Positions 46,092 to 57,474 are shown, numbered from the stretch's first letter. The stretch: 64,000 bases of DNA from Capsicum annuum (GCF_002878395.1 NW_025826215.1:339995-403994), one strand, 5' to 3'. Numbers and translations: made by a program. Notes: generated by a model not told the origin, from the letters alone.

Positions 46092-48202
46092 TGTGTTTTA
46101 ATACATGAGAAAGAAAGTTACAGTTCAAAACATCTGAATAAGATCTGACTCAGTCTGCGAAATCTCTACTACATCTCAAAACTTTTCAGAAAATTGGGAC
46201 AAGGCCCCAGTAGACCAAACCAACAGAATAACATAATCTGAAATATCAGGCCTTTTGGAACAAAGAAGGCTCACCACTGAACGGATCATTTCTCTCTAGA
46301 ATACTCTACTGATTATATAGACCCTTGGATTGAGCCTCCGAACCTGGGAGGTAGGGGGTCAATATAGATATACTAGTATGCAGAGCAGATCCAAAATACT
46401 AATTTATATTCAACATATATGAGAGCAATTTAAAATAGTTCATAAACATATCATATAGTAAGAAATCTCATGGGCATTTTTGAAAGATTGTAAAATCATT
46501 TGAACTCTGTGACACTCTTCATTTTACTTCTGCGCTAGGCGATATACCCTACAACTCAAAAATTCTAGGGGCTATATGGAACCTCCATTGACTCAACGGG
46601 GAAGCCTCCACCCAAGTATACCGCAAAGGTTGGAGTCTCTGACTCTGCTATGCCACACGGTCGTCGCCAACATAAAATAATAAACCCGAATCGACAAATC
46701 ACGGTTTTAGGCTAAGAGTTACTTGAACTAAAACTCTCTTTGGGTAACCACTTAACCCTCTTTAAGCCTATTTTTAACTCTTTAAAGCATGCATTCTCTG
46801 AAAATATACTCTGTTATGGCATACATGTTTATGGTATCTTCATACCATTGACTTGCAAGTCACGTCTCTGATCCATTAATAGCATCTAATAATCTCTGTT
46901 TCAAAACATAATTTTGGAAACATATTAATAAATCAATTCTAAGAAACTCTTTCTCAAACCTTATGTAAACACATACAAGGCACTCTCTTTGTCAAGCATT
47001 TCAATAATACAAGGTGGTTATGTCAAATTTCTCAGTCACATGCAACTCTTTCTCATTTAAAACAAGGGTGTAATTATATCAAGAAGCTCCCTCTCATCAT
47101 CTCTAAACTATGCTCAAACACTAAGGTGTTAAGAAAACTAGTTTCAAAATCATAAATCATGCATTTCAAATCATTCACAATAAGATCATAAACTTGAATT
47201 TATCACAAGAGAGGGACTTCATAATCTGTGCTCTTAAACAAATCTTAAATTTCAATTTCATATATATACATATACTTGTAAATCAATTTAAGGGGATGAG
47301 GCCTAAAGGCCAAAACAACAATATCAGTAACATGCATAAAGCATAATAAAAATCATGGATTTCAAACCCCATTAACAAATTCATGCTTTATAATCTTTAA
47401 ATCATAATTAAGTGTTTTCAACAAGCCCATGCATTTTTAGGATAAACCCAACGTACCTCAATTTAGAAATTTGATGGATGATTCTTGAAGCCTACGATTT
47501 GGGGATTCCAAATCTTCAATCAATCTTAAAAACCCATGGTTAAATCTTGAGTTATTTGAGTTTTTAGTTTGAAATCCTAGAGAGTGTTCTTGAGTAATGT
47601 GGATGATTGTGAATGTATTCTGGTGTCTTTGGGATTAAATCCTGTGTTAAGGCTGATAAGGGGATGGAAAATACCCAATATACCCTTAATGAGACAGAAT
47701 AAAAATATAACTGGGAAGCCTATTTCATAGGCCACCACGACGCGCCAGAATCGTGGTGGGTCACTGGAAATGGATGAGTGGGATTCTTAAGGTCACTGCG
47801 ATGCAGAGCCATAGCGTTATCCTACTGGTTGAGACTTGAAACTTTAGCACGATGCGCCATAATCGCGCTATGATAATGGAATTTGATAATTTCTAAATAG
47901 CCCCCCCCCCCCCCCCGGTGACGCGCCAAGCACCAAAATGATGATATTTTACGACTAGAACTTAAATTAGCCAAAACTTCTTTCGCGGGTATTGGATTTG
48001 GTGGAATCTTATATCTACGGAAAGCTCATTCAATTTTCCACGTGATAAAAGGTCAAAATTAGGAAAATTATATATAGTTTAAACTTTACTCACTTTGGAA
48101 GTCAAAAATAAGACTAAGTTTCTTTGACATAATTCTAGTCATTTAACTCTAAGAGCATATTACCACGAGCTAATGCATGGAAAATTTTTGCGGGGTGTTA
48201 CA
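46092..48202 (-). mobile_element. S3: LTR inserted between E4 gag and protease
   Basis: The right end GGGGTGTTACA at 48202 and the preceding ~250 bp align with the end of S1. The left boundary at TGTGTTTTAAT (46092) is inferred from where E4 protease-linker reading stops. No gag or pol is inside. Pentamers CTACC and TCTAT do not match, so no target duplication is visible and the left end may be altered. GCGCC/CGCGC dyad modules lie at 47725-47880 and a C16 run at 47901-47916. Confidence 0.75.
47901..47916. repeat. Poly(C) run of 16 bases
   Basis: A homopolymer within S3, beside the dyad modules; the length may be unreliable in sequencing. Confidence 0.9.
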
Positions 48203-48790
48203 TCTATACTTTAGGAACAACTGTCCCACGCCAGGGACACTCACTAGAATAATGGTCAAAGACCCCAAAATTATAACATACCCTAGGCTCTAAACTGTGC
48301 CCAAGAGATTCAGTTGACCCAAAATAGCCACCTTGGCTAGAAAACTTAAAATGTGTGTCTCTCTCGAAGACCCACCATTGCTCTGGCCAGGATGATCATT
48401 GTAGTTGGGATGACCCTTATTATTAATCTGAAGTGCGGCATAAACGAGCCTACTAGACTGACCCTGATGCTAATAAGATTGACATAGAGAGTACCTAACC
48501 TGAAAACCGTTGTCACTAAACTATGAACCACTCCAGCTCCCACTGAAATTGCCCAAGTAATGGGGCCTCTTATTGCTACCCCCTTGGACCCTGCGATATA
48601 TCTCTCCCATAGTAGACATGCAAAAAGGAAGTCTCAGTCCTCAAACAAAACACCAAATCCACTCATACTCAGTTGGTAAGATAGTTGTAGCATGCCTGTC
48701 AAGCATATGAAACCACGCCTCATATTTCAGGACGGTTATAGAACCCTGATCCAATCTAAAAAATTGATGTCTCAAATACTCCCTTAGATT
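48203..48790 (-). pseudogene. E4 gag remnant (C-terminal part)
   Basis: The zinc knuckle is at about 48290-48205: CYNFGVFDHYSSECPWRG, where the second Cys is Phe. A Gly/Ser-rich linker follows upstream to 48560. The gag domain at 48560-48790 reads RLDQGSITVLKYEAWFHML, then DRHATTILPTEYEWIW. These match Tekay/Del-type gag. The N-terminus is missing at 48790. Confidence 0.8.
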
Positions 48791-49250
48791 ACAACCCTCA
48801 AAATTCATTCGAAAACCCATAAAATTAAACCAATATATGTTATTATGCTATTTTGATGTTCTGAACTCGATGGTACCATTAGTTTAACCTAATAGTACCA
48901 TCAAATTTTTGAAAAGAGATTATTTACAATAATTTAGCCCCCAAGACCTTTTTAGGCTTATTTTACCAGTTTTCATCAAATGGGTCAAAATGAGAAATAA
49001 AGGTTTCAGACTGAACTAATCGAGTTACTAATCAACGTTTCGGATCTAAGAAAGTTGTCCAAATCACCATTCGAGGCTTGAAATATGAAATATTGACTGA
49101 AGTCAAACTTATAACTTTTAAAGCCTTTAAAAGTCTCAAACTCATCCAAATCACTCCCGACACATTAGGAACCATGCCAACCATTCTCATAACTCAAATA
49201 GCATATAACAATTATGAAGAAGGACAAAAGGGTTAAAACACATATAAAGA
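48791..49250 (-). repeat. LTR fragment related to the E0 LTR
   Basis: It resembles 5530-5960 of the E0 LTR in order: an AAATTTTTGAAAAG block, a CCAAGACC/CCAAGGGCC block, GGTCAAAATGAG/GGCCAAAATGAG, and an AAAGCCTTTAAAAG/AAGGCTTTCAAAGCC block. It is not the partner of the E4 3' LTR. How it came to adjoin E4 gag is unclear; a deletion is likely. Confidence 0.55.
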
Positions 49251-49933
49251 GGAAATTCACAACTAAGATTGTTATTGTTATAATTATAGAAAGGAAAGCC
49301 TTTAATTAGAAGAAGAAGATACAAAAAAAATAATATACTTCAAAGTAGAGGGAATTGGCTGGGAACGGGTTAAACGAGTGAGTTTTTAAAATAAATTGGA
49401 TACTTAATATTGGGGGTAGGTCACTTCCTTGTGAGCTTGCCATGTGTTTCACCGCTGAAATTAAGGAAAAATTTATGCTTATATATAATGTGAGGGATAT
49501 ATTTGGACTGAAAATATAATAAAAGAGGTGTATTTGAACCTAAAGTATAACAAATGATATATTTAGATTACTTTCAATAGTACAAGAGTATATTTGGACG
49601 GAAAGAATAAGAAAAGGGTATATTTGAACTAAAATTATAATTAAGGGTATATTTAAATCATTTTCAATAGTGCATGGGTATATTTAGCCCCTCTTTGTAA
49701 GTTAAATAAGTATAATTCAAAATAAAAAAAACTCAAGTTTATAACCTCATTTAACAATGATTTCTACTTTAGTTAAAACAAATGAGAATACTAAAACAAG
49801 TATGATAAATAAAGAGAATAATTTAAAAATAAATAATGCGAACAATTGCATGGAATCTCCAAAAGTAAAGAATGAAAATGAGAAGAATGAAAATTTAATA
49901 TAAATAATGTAAAATAAAATAATATTTTTATTA
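49251..49933. other. Unassigned AT-rich DNA with a short tandem repeat
   Basis: No coding. At 49492-49690 there are 2.2 copies of a unit of about 90-94 bp starting GAG/GGG-TATATTTGGAC and containing TTCAATAGT; the starts are 49492, 49586 and 49676. Repeated GGTATATTTGAAC words are common in plant intergenic repeats, but I cannot name the family. Confidence 0.6.
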
Positions 49934-49945
49934 CAATTGATACCA
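49934..49945 (-). other. Pararetrovirus primer-binding site
   Basis: On the minus strand it reads TGGTATCAATTG: the first eight bases match the iMet site and the last four have changed. The virus-like sequence ends here. Confidence 0.65.
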
Positions 49946-50560
49946 GGTTGACAAGACCTTGCAGGCCGGTAGGACCTTGCAGGCGGGCGGTAACCCACAC
50001 GGCTTACCAGACCTATTAACTAATATCGGAAAGCCTAGTCGGAAAACCAACCGAGGCACCAACCGAAATATAAAAGAATTTCAAATAGCTTATTGACTAT
50101 ATGAAAGAATCAATTTTTTACCCGAACAAGGGGCCTGTCAGATTTTAATACACACTTAAGTTGAGCCCATGTGCCTAGCGGTTCTTACCGTGAAAAGAGA
50201 CACACTTTTCTTCATCTTTAACGGGCTTAAAAAGTCACGGCTTGCTAGATGTATTCACTAAAAAATAGCCAACATAAGTAGTACTAATTTCGACCGTACC
50301 ACTATTTCGGAACCAAGTCAAGAAACTATAGAAAAATTCTTTCATATTTAGATAGAGTTTGGATCTTTCATAGTTACGACGTAAGAGAAGTTAGATCTTC
50401 AGCATAGATATGAGGAGTTTTAGGCGGACATAGTCACGGCTGGAGAGTGAAGTAAAAAAAAGAGAAGTAAATACCTTATAATGACGGCTATCGACCTTCT
50501 TTTATTCAACCCTTGAAATATTTTACAGAAGAAAGAAGAAAGAGAGAAGAGCAAACTGGA
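49946..50560 (-). other. Pararetrovirus leader
   Basis: This is non-coding DNA between promoter and primer site, where these viruses have a long structured leader. An 18-bp unit beginning GACCTTGCAGGC is duplicated at 49955-49972 and 49973-49990, beside the primer site. Confidence 0.6.
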
Positions 50561-50561
50561 C

Positions 50562-50720
50562 ATATTTATAGAAGAGAAAAAGCAAAAGAAATCTATACAT
50601 AGTATTTATGGGTCCTACATCCGGGTCCCTATGCACTGTGGATCTACTATATAAATAGTAAAAGAGGGTCCCACATCCGGGATCCCACATATTTTGTCCT
50701 ATCTAGACATTTTTTCCATT
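50562..50720 (-). promoter_or_regulatory. Pararetrovirus promoter region
   Basis: The minus strand has a TATA box, TATAAATATG, at 50562-50571, after a purine/pyrimidine-rich initiation region. A second box-like stretch (CTATTTATATAG) is at 50646-50657. Two related blocks, GGGTCCTACATCCGGG and GGGTCCCACATCCGGG, are 57 bp apart (about 50610 and 50667), showing a partial duplication of the promoter. Confidence 0.65.
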
Positions 50721-51151
50721 TTTTAGCTTTCGGAGAAATTCTTCCATTTTTGCAATAGCTTCTTCGTTCAAACTATTTCCTAAATCAAATGACTGAGAAT
50801 CTTGAACATCTTCCACAATATCATCGCGGTGATGTTTTTCATTGAAATATCAAAATGTTGTTCGACAGCTTTTATCAAATTTCTTCAAACTTCTCCCAAA
50901 TACCGTTCTATCATCTCCATTCTATCTCCCTCATAAACAAAAATTTTTTTGGAGATATGTTTCAATGATTTATCCTCAACAATATTTTTTTGAGGAGCAT
51001 TTTCATATTCCTGAATTTTATTATCAATAGTATCCAGGAGCTCCTGTCCATTCAGTTTTTAGTCTTTGGGTCCTTGTGCATTAGCTTGTCCCAAAAATTA
51101 TTATAGAATACTCTGTATAATCAAGGGATCTATTTTTTTGTAAATCCCAGT

Positions 51152-52145
51152 TCAATATTCCATTTGTGAATTCATGGAATAGAGAATTCTATAAAAAAAA
51201 AAGTACATTTGGTCTATTTTACCTAAATTGCAGACATGGTCTGAGTGATATAACTCAGTCAAGAATGGAGATATTTTTGTCCATATTTTGTATAATTTCA
51301 AAAAAAGATCTGGTAATATCTGAATAGTTGGGCCATGATACGACCACCAATGAATAAACCAATAAGGAATTGGTTCGTTGAAAATCTTCAGACATATTTT
51401 AATAAACCATGTGTGTTTATGATTATTATTATTATAATATAATGTCTTGGTGAAAGCCTGAACATAGTCCCAATAAGTGAAGTTAATTTTGGACCCCTTC
51501 AGCAGTAGCTGTCTTTCTTCCATTGAGGTCGTACCCCAATCTCCAAGAGTAATAATCTTTTTTATCACAATTTTTGAAAACCCATGTACATCTGGTTCTC
51601 CATCATATGTCTGAAAGTTGTCAATATCTGCACTTCCAGTAGACAATAGGATTATTTCATAATATGTCCAAGTCTTATATGACTCTCCTGCAAAATAAAG
51701 GTTAGAAATCAAATATTTGTGGATTATCTTCCACGGTTCATTTTGTTTTTAAATTTCAAAATTTTCTACGAGAATTATCAGCTCTCTTTTGTCAATTTGT
51801 TCATAGGGTTTGCTATCAGCATTTTTTTTTTGCAATATTAGTAAATGTATATACTTGCTTTACAATTAGATATGACTGCAGTTGTCCATATAATGGATAA
51901 TCCTCCATAATATCTTCTATATGGATCAATTGTGAAGATGAAGATTCGCCTATCTGCGGAATCTTAGAGTTTATCAAATTCATATTGCCTCTTCGTATCA
52001 CTGGGGCATTAGATGATAAAGCATATGATGATGCCTGAGGCTGTGATGATGAGGGGGCTGATCTTCCTCTAGAGGAGTATCTTCCTCTGCCTCTACCTTT
52101 TCCTCTGGCCAGTTGCCAGGACGGATCTGTAGTCATGCTGCACAT
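51152..52145 (-). pseudogene. Pararetrovirus ORF downstream of RT
   Basis: Two open stretches in succession: 52145-51816 starts MCSMTTDPSWQLARGKGRGR and is Arg/Gly/Ser-rich at first, then acidic and polar; 51712-51152 has a Trp/Tyr/His-rich segment (WFIHWWSYHGPTIQILP). A poly(T) run near 51820 may be the frameshift between them. This position is where caulimovirids keep a separate late ORF (transactivator or other), but I cannot assign its function by sequence. Its coding density is higher than in most of the copy. Confidence 0.6.
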
Positions 52146-52379
52146 AATAGATTAGTCAGACAAATCAATATCATACCAATCTATTTCGTTTCGAAATTAT
52201 TCATAATTAAAGACTTCAAATTCATCTTCAACCATTGCATGAATGATTTTTTCCATTATAAGAATATGTATATCGACGTTTAAAGGAATTGTCTTTATAA
52301 TAGTGATTATCATTTTTTAAAGAGGAAATGAGTGTAAAAATTTATTTTCCACTTAAGTATTCTCCGGATAAAAAATCAG

Positions 52380-53770
52380 GCAGGAAATTTTCAATTCCTT
52401 TTTTATATTAAATTTCAAAATCAAAAGGTGCTAATTGAGCTTGCCACCTTGCAAATATCAATTTGACGCATCATGTTTAAAATTTTTGTCAAACATATAC
52501 TTCACTGATTGAGCATCTGTTTTAATAAAAAAATGATTATATAAATCATCCTGAAATTTAAGAACACATTTAATAATGGTTAACATTTCATATGCAATCG
52601 TTGCATAATTCTTTTGACTATCAGTTCATTTCCCAGAATGAAATTGTATCAGGCGTTCAGTAATATCATGGGGATTAACCTGCTTAAGTATTCCACCATA
52701 ACCAACATTAGAGGCATCTGTTTCAACAATTTTTAGCCAATCAGGGTAAGCTAAAGTTAAGCAAGGCAAAGTTTTGACTCGTTGCTTAATGTGTTTAACA
52801 AGGTTGGTAGGACTATCAATCCAGGGACCTTGAAAACCCTTTTTAGCCTATCATATAAAGGGGCTAAATCTCTTGAAAAATTCTCATAAAATGAGAATAT
52901 ATAATTCAAACTTCCTAGGAATTGCTGTAATTGAGTTCTATTAGTGATAACGTTAGGAAATTATCATTAAAATCAACAGAACGCTAAATAGGGACTATCT
53001 TCCCTTGACAAATATTATGACCTAAAAATCGAATATTTGTTTGAAACAAACTCATTATTGTCTTAGATATCACCAAACCATTTTGTATCACAATCCTTTT
53101 AAACACATCAAGATGTTTAAAATGTAATATTAATGTTTTAGAAAACACAAGAATATCATCAATGTAAACAAGAATGAAATTCATATATGGATCAAAAATG
53201 TCATCCATAATCTTCTGGAATTTAGAAGGGGCATTTTTCAATCAAAAGGGCATCACATTTCATTCAAATTGTTTGAATGGGATATTGAAAGCAGTTCTAT
53301 AAGTGTGCTCTCTAAATATCTGAATTTTCTAATAGCCATATTTTAAATCGAATTTGAAAAATATATTGGAATCATATAATCTGGACAATAAATCTTTTTT
53401 ATTTGGAATAGGGTATCTAATCCATTTTAAACATTTATGAAGAGGCTTATAATTTATTACTAACCTCAGCATACCACGTTCTTTTTAAGTAGCATTGTTC
53501 ACATAAAAAGCAGTGCAGGATCATGGTGATTTACAATGTTTTATCAAACCCTTTTGTAAGAGAATATCAATCTCCTTTTTGTAGAGTTTTACTAATTTTG
53601 TATTCATTTGACAGGGTCTTGATTTCGTTGGGATATTATCTTCGCAGAAATTATCTTCATATGGAAGGATTACAATGTGTTGTTTACGATCCCAAAAAAC
53701 ATTGGGGTGATCAAAACACACATCAATCATCATTTGTTCGGAGATTATTTTTATTTTCTCCTATATTTTA
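52380..53770 (-). pseudogene. Pararetrovirus RT and RNase H remnant
   Basis: The N-terminal part (53733-53521) ends EIDILLQKGLIKHCKSP. After frameshifts, NAPSKFQKIMDDIFDPYMN and then VYIDDILVFS follow. The catalytic YIDD at 53155-53166 is intact. RNase H-like decay follows to about 52380. Several stops (for example near 53470, 53330 and 52990) break the frame. Confidence 0.83.
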
Positions 53771-55415
53771 GCAGATTTCATGGTATCACAAATATTCATG
53801 CTAAACATTTCAAGTTGTAGAAAATTAACATGTTGTTGCTTCATTTCAATTAAAGCATTTATATCCCTGATTACTGGATCTGTAACCAAGGGGTATGATA
53901 TCTCTTTGTTTTTATAGGTAGCAGTAAATCCTTTAGCTACAATATAAGTGTAAGGATAAATGCATTTATAAAAGGTGTTCCAAGTATAATTGGGGGATAT
54001 AATTCATTTTTTACCAAAAAGAAGAAATGCGAAATACAAACCTTACTTCGGCAAATATGTGTGCATTAGGCAGTTTATAATTAATATCAAGAGTGTGACC
54101 AGATGAAGACTTAACAATATGTGTAGTCTTATAAAAGTATCTGGTTGGAATAAGACCTTCTTGAATGCAACTAACATTAGCACCACTAGGGGCGGGCATA
54201 AAATATCAAAAACCGAATTACCGAACCGAACCAAAAAATTTGGTAATTGGTATTTAGGATGGCATTTGGGAGAAAAAAATTAAAATTATAGTATTTGGAT
54301 TCAGGATTGGTAAAAGTTATTACTACCGTTTGGTATTTGGCATTTCTCGAATATTCAATAATAGTTAAGTAACCCATAGGCCACATCCCTAGTCCACACT
54401 CCAAAGGCTACATGTGTGAATATTGCTCAAGAAAACTTTGAACTATTAAACATTGACATAAAGTAGACTCTTAACTTTACATAGCAGACTTCCTTGCAAC
54501 CAACATATGATAACTTTTGACGAAAATATCACGCTAAGACTAAAAATCAGGGCATGGAAGGGAATAACAGAAAAGAAGTCTTCATGACATGATACATAAT
54601 ACCATTGCTGGCTGCACTTACCCAACTCTAATATTCCTAAAATAGGTCAGAATATGGCTTTAACCAAGGGGACTTGGTCAAACCTTCTTAATCCTTGTGT
54701 TCACATGTCAACAGCAGATGGAAATTATTGAAAAACTCAGAACTTATCACACAACATGATATATATTGCTCTTCATCACATTTATAAGAAGTAATATTAT
54801 GACTTTACATCACAGTTACATCCAGTTGGTTCCATCCAGTTAGTGTTACATCCAGATTGATGTAAATATTATTCATGTTACTTCCAGTTCTCCCTTTCTT
54901 GGAGCTGGATCAAACTACAATAACATAGGTTGTAAAGTGTTTCATTAATTGAACCACACATATCAAATTGTAACAAGACCAAACAAAATTGATTGTTTTG
55001 GTGTAAAACTGTGTATTTAGAGGTGTAAAACTACCAAACAAAATTGATTTTTTCTCAAAACGTTGGTTGGAAATCACCACTATTATCACCAAATAGGATC
55101 ACTATAAGCATGTCCAAATTTAATATGGTAATACCAAATTCCATACCGAACCAAAATTAAATTTACCGATAACCGAATTACCAAACCAAAGTTTAATGAT
55201 ATGGTGTTTGGTATCTACTTTCATTTACCGATTATCGAATTACCGAACCTGAATTAGGAAAATACCGAACCGAATACCGAACGCCCACCCTTAAGCACCA
55301 CTATCAATCATGGCAATATTAGTTATAGAGAAATCATTATCAATTAATATTGTGCATTTAATATACCATTTATGGGCTGTAACAATTTGCATCATACCCA
55401 AAAAATAATTATTTT
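53771..55415 (-). pseudogene. Pararetrovirus aspartic protease, split by the hAT element
   Basis: Before the insertion (minus direction, to 55294) the reading ends MIDSGA, the catalytic Asp-Ser-Gly motif. After it (from 54186) it continues with NVSCIQEGLIPTRY and further to about 53771. The 8-bp target duplication therefore overlaps the codons of the motif itself. Protease matures the polyprotein in related viruses; this copy is dead. Confidence 0.75.
54187..55293. mobile_element. Non-autonomous hAT-type element, 1.1 kb
   Basis: The left end is TAGGGGCGGGC and the right end, read on the complement, is TAAGGGTGGGCG. The 8-bp AGCACCAC occurs on both sides (54179-54186 and 55294-55301) without a mismatch. 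Subterminal ACCGAA/TTACCGAAC words are repeated at both ends. No transposase is present. TAGGG termini plus an 8-bp duplication are diagnostic of hAT elements. Confidence 0.92.
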
Positions 55416-55775
55416 TTACATTAAGATCCTGAATATGGACAATGTATTGTCCTCTTCTTCGAACATTTTTTTCCCTTTGGAACTGGAAGAAACATCATTG
55501 TGAGAAGTATCTTTCTCAATTTTTGTAATCCATTGGTCGCAAATCATTTGGTTTTGTTTTAGAGATATAATCTCCCTTTTTAGATTATCAACCTCAATTT
55601 TTAAATCATTGAAAGATGTATCTTTACCAAGTAGTTGACTTATCGCAAGACGTCTATTTACCTCAGATAAAGAATAAGGCATGCAATAATCATTATCATT
55701 GCTTCGAGTAATATGAGTACTATCAGTAATTTTCAAAGTACTAAAGGTGCTATCAGTAGATTTTTTAGTAGCCAA
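55416..55775 (-). pseudogene. Pararetrovirus linker between capsid and protease
   Basis: Open for 119 codons: MATKKSTDSTFSTLKITDS, then RRLAISQLLGKDTSFNDLK, a coiled-coil-like run (IEVDNLKREIISLKQNQ), then acidic EEEDNT. I recognise no catalytic motif. Its place is consistent with a capsid C-terminal or virion-associated segment. Confidence 0.6.
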
Positions 55776-56092
55776 ATTAATAATTTTTTCACAAAGTTTT
55801 TCATCAGAAACTTCTTTTAATAATTCAAGAACGCTAACTATCAGCAGTTAGTGTTTAAACATTCAAATATAAATCTTCAAATTGTGACTGTAATTTATAA
55901 AACATCTCATCACAAGTGCAAGTATCACCATTGCAATCAACACAATTATTTATATTAGCATGATCATTATCAAATAAATCAAGTAATTCAATATCACTTT
56001 CAGATTCAGAATCACAATTATAATCTGACTTAGAACCAGAAGTTTATAAAAATCCCAATACTTGATCATGAACCTCATTTGCAAGTCCTAAA

Positions 56093-56660
56093 GACTTAAG
56101 TTTTTGGAACTTGCAATTAGGAGCAATATGCCCTAGCTTATCACATTTGTAACACTTAATTTTTGCGAGATCACGCTTAGACCTATTCTTCGTAAATCTA
56201 GTAGACTTATGATGGGTTTTACGAGTCTCACGCTCTTCCTTGGATCTATGTCTAGATTTTTCTTCCTATAAGAATTATCAAAAGCATTATTAAACTTAGA
56301 ATATCTCCGACCTTTTGTATTAGTCATGGAAGCAGAGTTATCCATGCCAAATTGTCCACAAAAATCTCCTAGTTGAGACTTTTCTCTAAGCTTATCAAGC
56401 TAAATTTGTCTAGACAATTTCAACTTATTACACAGGCTTAAACATTTCCTGAGTAAAGGCTGCTATCAGCTGACCATAGGTATAATTACTCCAGGTTATT
56501 TAACCATAGAAACCTCTAAGTCCCTTTCTAACCCTTTCAGCAAATAGAGGAGGAAGACTATCTATGAACTTAGTCTTCCAAAGTTCATATCTATTTTTGG
56601 GTAAATCCAAGACTCTACTTAAAAAGATGTCTTTATACCACCTAAATTCTTCTAATGTCT
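56093..56660 (-). pseudogene. Pararetrovirus capsid remnant with intact zinc knuckle
   Basis: The knuckle at 56113-56154 reads CYKCDKLGHIAPNC, an intact CX2CX4HX4C. It follows a Lys/Arg-rich stretch and, further upstream (about 56600-56450), a helical capsid part (KTKFIDSLPPLFAERVRK). The knuckle binds nucleic acid in related viruses. Frames are broken at about 56460 and 56400. Confidence 0.8.
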
Positions 56661-56675
56661 TTCATCTAAGACTAT

Positions 56676-57383
56676 TTAAGAGTGTTCGGGTATCTTCATA
56701 GTGGTTGGTAAACCTACCTCCGGGTTTTGAGTTACATGAGATAACTCAGAGTTTGTCACATTATATGTGACTTGATTCAAAGAAATAACTGAATTTAAGA
56801 TCCAGGTTTCGGAAAATTCAATTTCATCCCATCGTATAGGTCTCCTTGTTGTGGCCTTTGATCTTGCAAAGTTAGTTTTGACCAATAAGGTTTGATTTGA
56901 TGCATCATCTATCAGTTTGCATCTTGGGTTCAGAGTAGATAATAATCTATAAATTCTATAAGACAGACATATTAACTCAGAACTAGGGGCATAGTTATAA
57001 CCACGAGTTTTTATATTCAAAGTCAAAGCATCAAGAATATTCACATCAGACAGAGATAATTTCAAATTTGGTTGTGTGTTAAAATATACTGTACCATAGG
57101 CTACAGTGGATTTAATTGAACTCATAAGAGACTGTCGGAAACTTAGATTTCTAGCATCCCGAAATGCGGATAGAAATGTCTATGGTAACCCTTTAAGAGT
57201 CAATGGTTTAAATGCGATTTGAACCAATCCAATATGCATAAAATTATAATGACGCTTATACATCTCAGTTATAATTCTGATTTGAACTTCGTTTCTTGTC
57301 TCTGTAATCTCTATAAATGGGTCAACTAGATCTATCATTATCATCCAATGGTTTAAATCTTGGAAGTGCAGACATGTCTTCAC
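56676..57383 (-). pseudogene. Pararetrovirus movement-protein-like region
   Basis: 57383-57180 reads IDLVDPFIEITETRNEVQI and QIAFKPLTLKGLP; 57125-56676 contains VYFNTQPNLKLSLSDVN, then NIKTRGYNYAPSSELICLS and YRIYRLLSTLNP. The hydrophobic beta-rich pattern and its place as the first ORF fit the movement protein. The two parts are separated by a frameshift at about 57150. Confidence 0.7.
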
Positions 57384-57474
57384 CTACATTTATTGCTCCT
57401 TGAAGTCCAATAAATATGGTAGATGTCTTTGGAATCTATGTGAATGGGTCAACTAGATCTATCATTATCATCCC

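Larger units (their letters stand above)
41362..48790 (-). mobile_element. E4: Ty3/gypsy Tekay/Del-like element split by S3
   Basis: Read right to left: partial gag (48790-48203), [S3 insertion], protease, RT with an internal deletion, RNase H, integrase with chromodomain-like end, and 3' LTR (43250-41362). The gag N-terminus, primer site and 5' LTR are absent; at 48791 the sequence changes to an unrelated LTR scrap. It is non-autonomous. Confidence 0.82.
49934..57410 (-). mobile_element. Endogenous caulimovirid (pararetrovirus), near unit-length
   Basis: Read right to left, the copy runs movement-protein-like region, capsid with zinc knuckle, coiled-coil linker, protease, RT/RNase H, a downstream ORF, promoter, leader and an iMet-type primer site. 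That is the order of plant pararetroviruses with a separate ORF after RT. Length is about 7.5 kb, or 6.4 kb without the hAT insertion, a little short for the family. Stops, frameshifts and the insertion inactivate it. The genus is not assigned; a Solanaceae-type relative is inferred. Confidence 0.85.

Noticed and set aside
47901..47916. C16 run as a functional G-quadruplex
   Set aside because: One homopolymer without spaced G-tracts is not enough evidence, and the length may be a sequencing artefact.
41362..49250. E4 and the 48791-49250 LTR fragment as one two-LTR element
   Set aside because: The fragment does not align with the E4 3' LTR and abuts gag without a primer site.
49747..50000. 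Minus-strand frames rich in Phe/Ile/Leu as a signal or membrane protein
   Set aside because: They arise from AT-rich DNA that includes the viral primer site, with no family match.
57316..57472. Direct repeat as LINE2 target-site duplication
   Set aside because: Both copies are at the 5' side; a target duplication would have one copy after the poly(A) at 62719.
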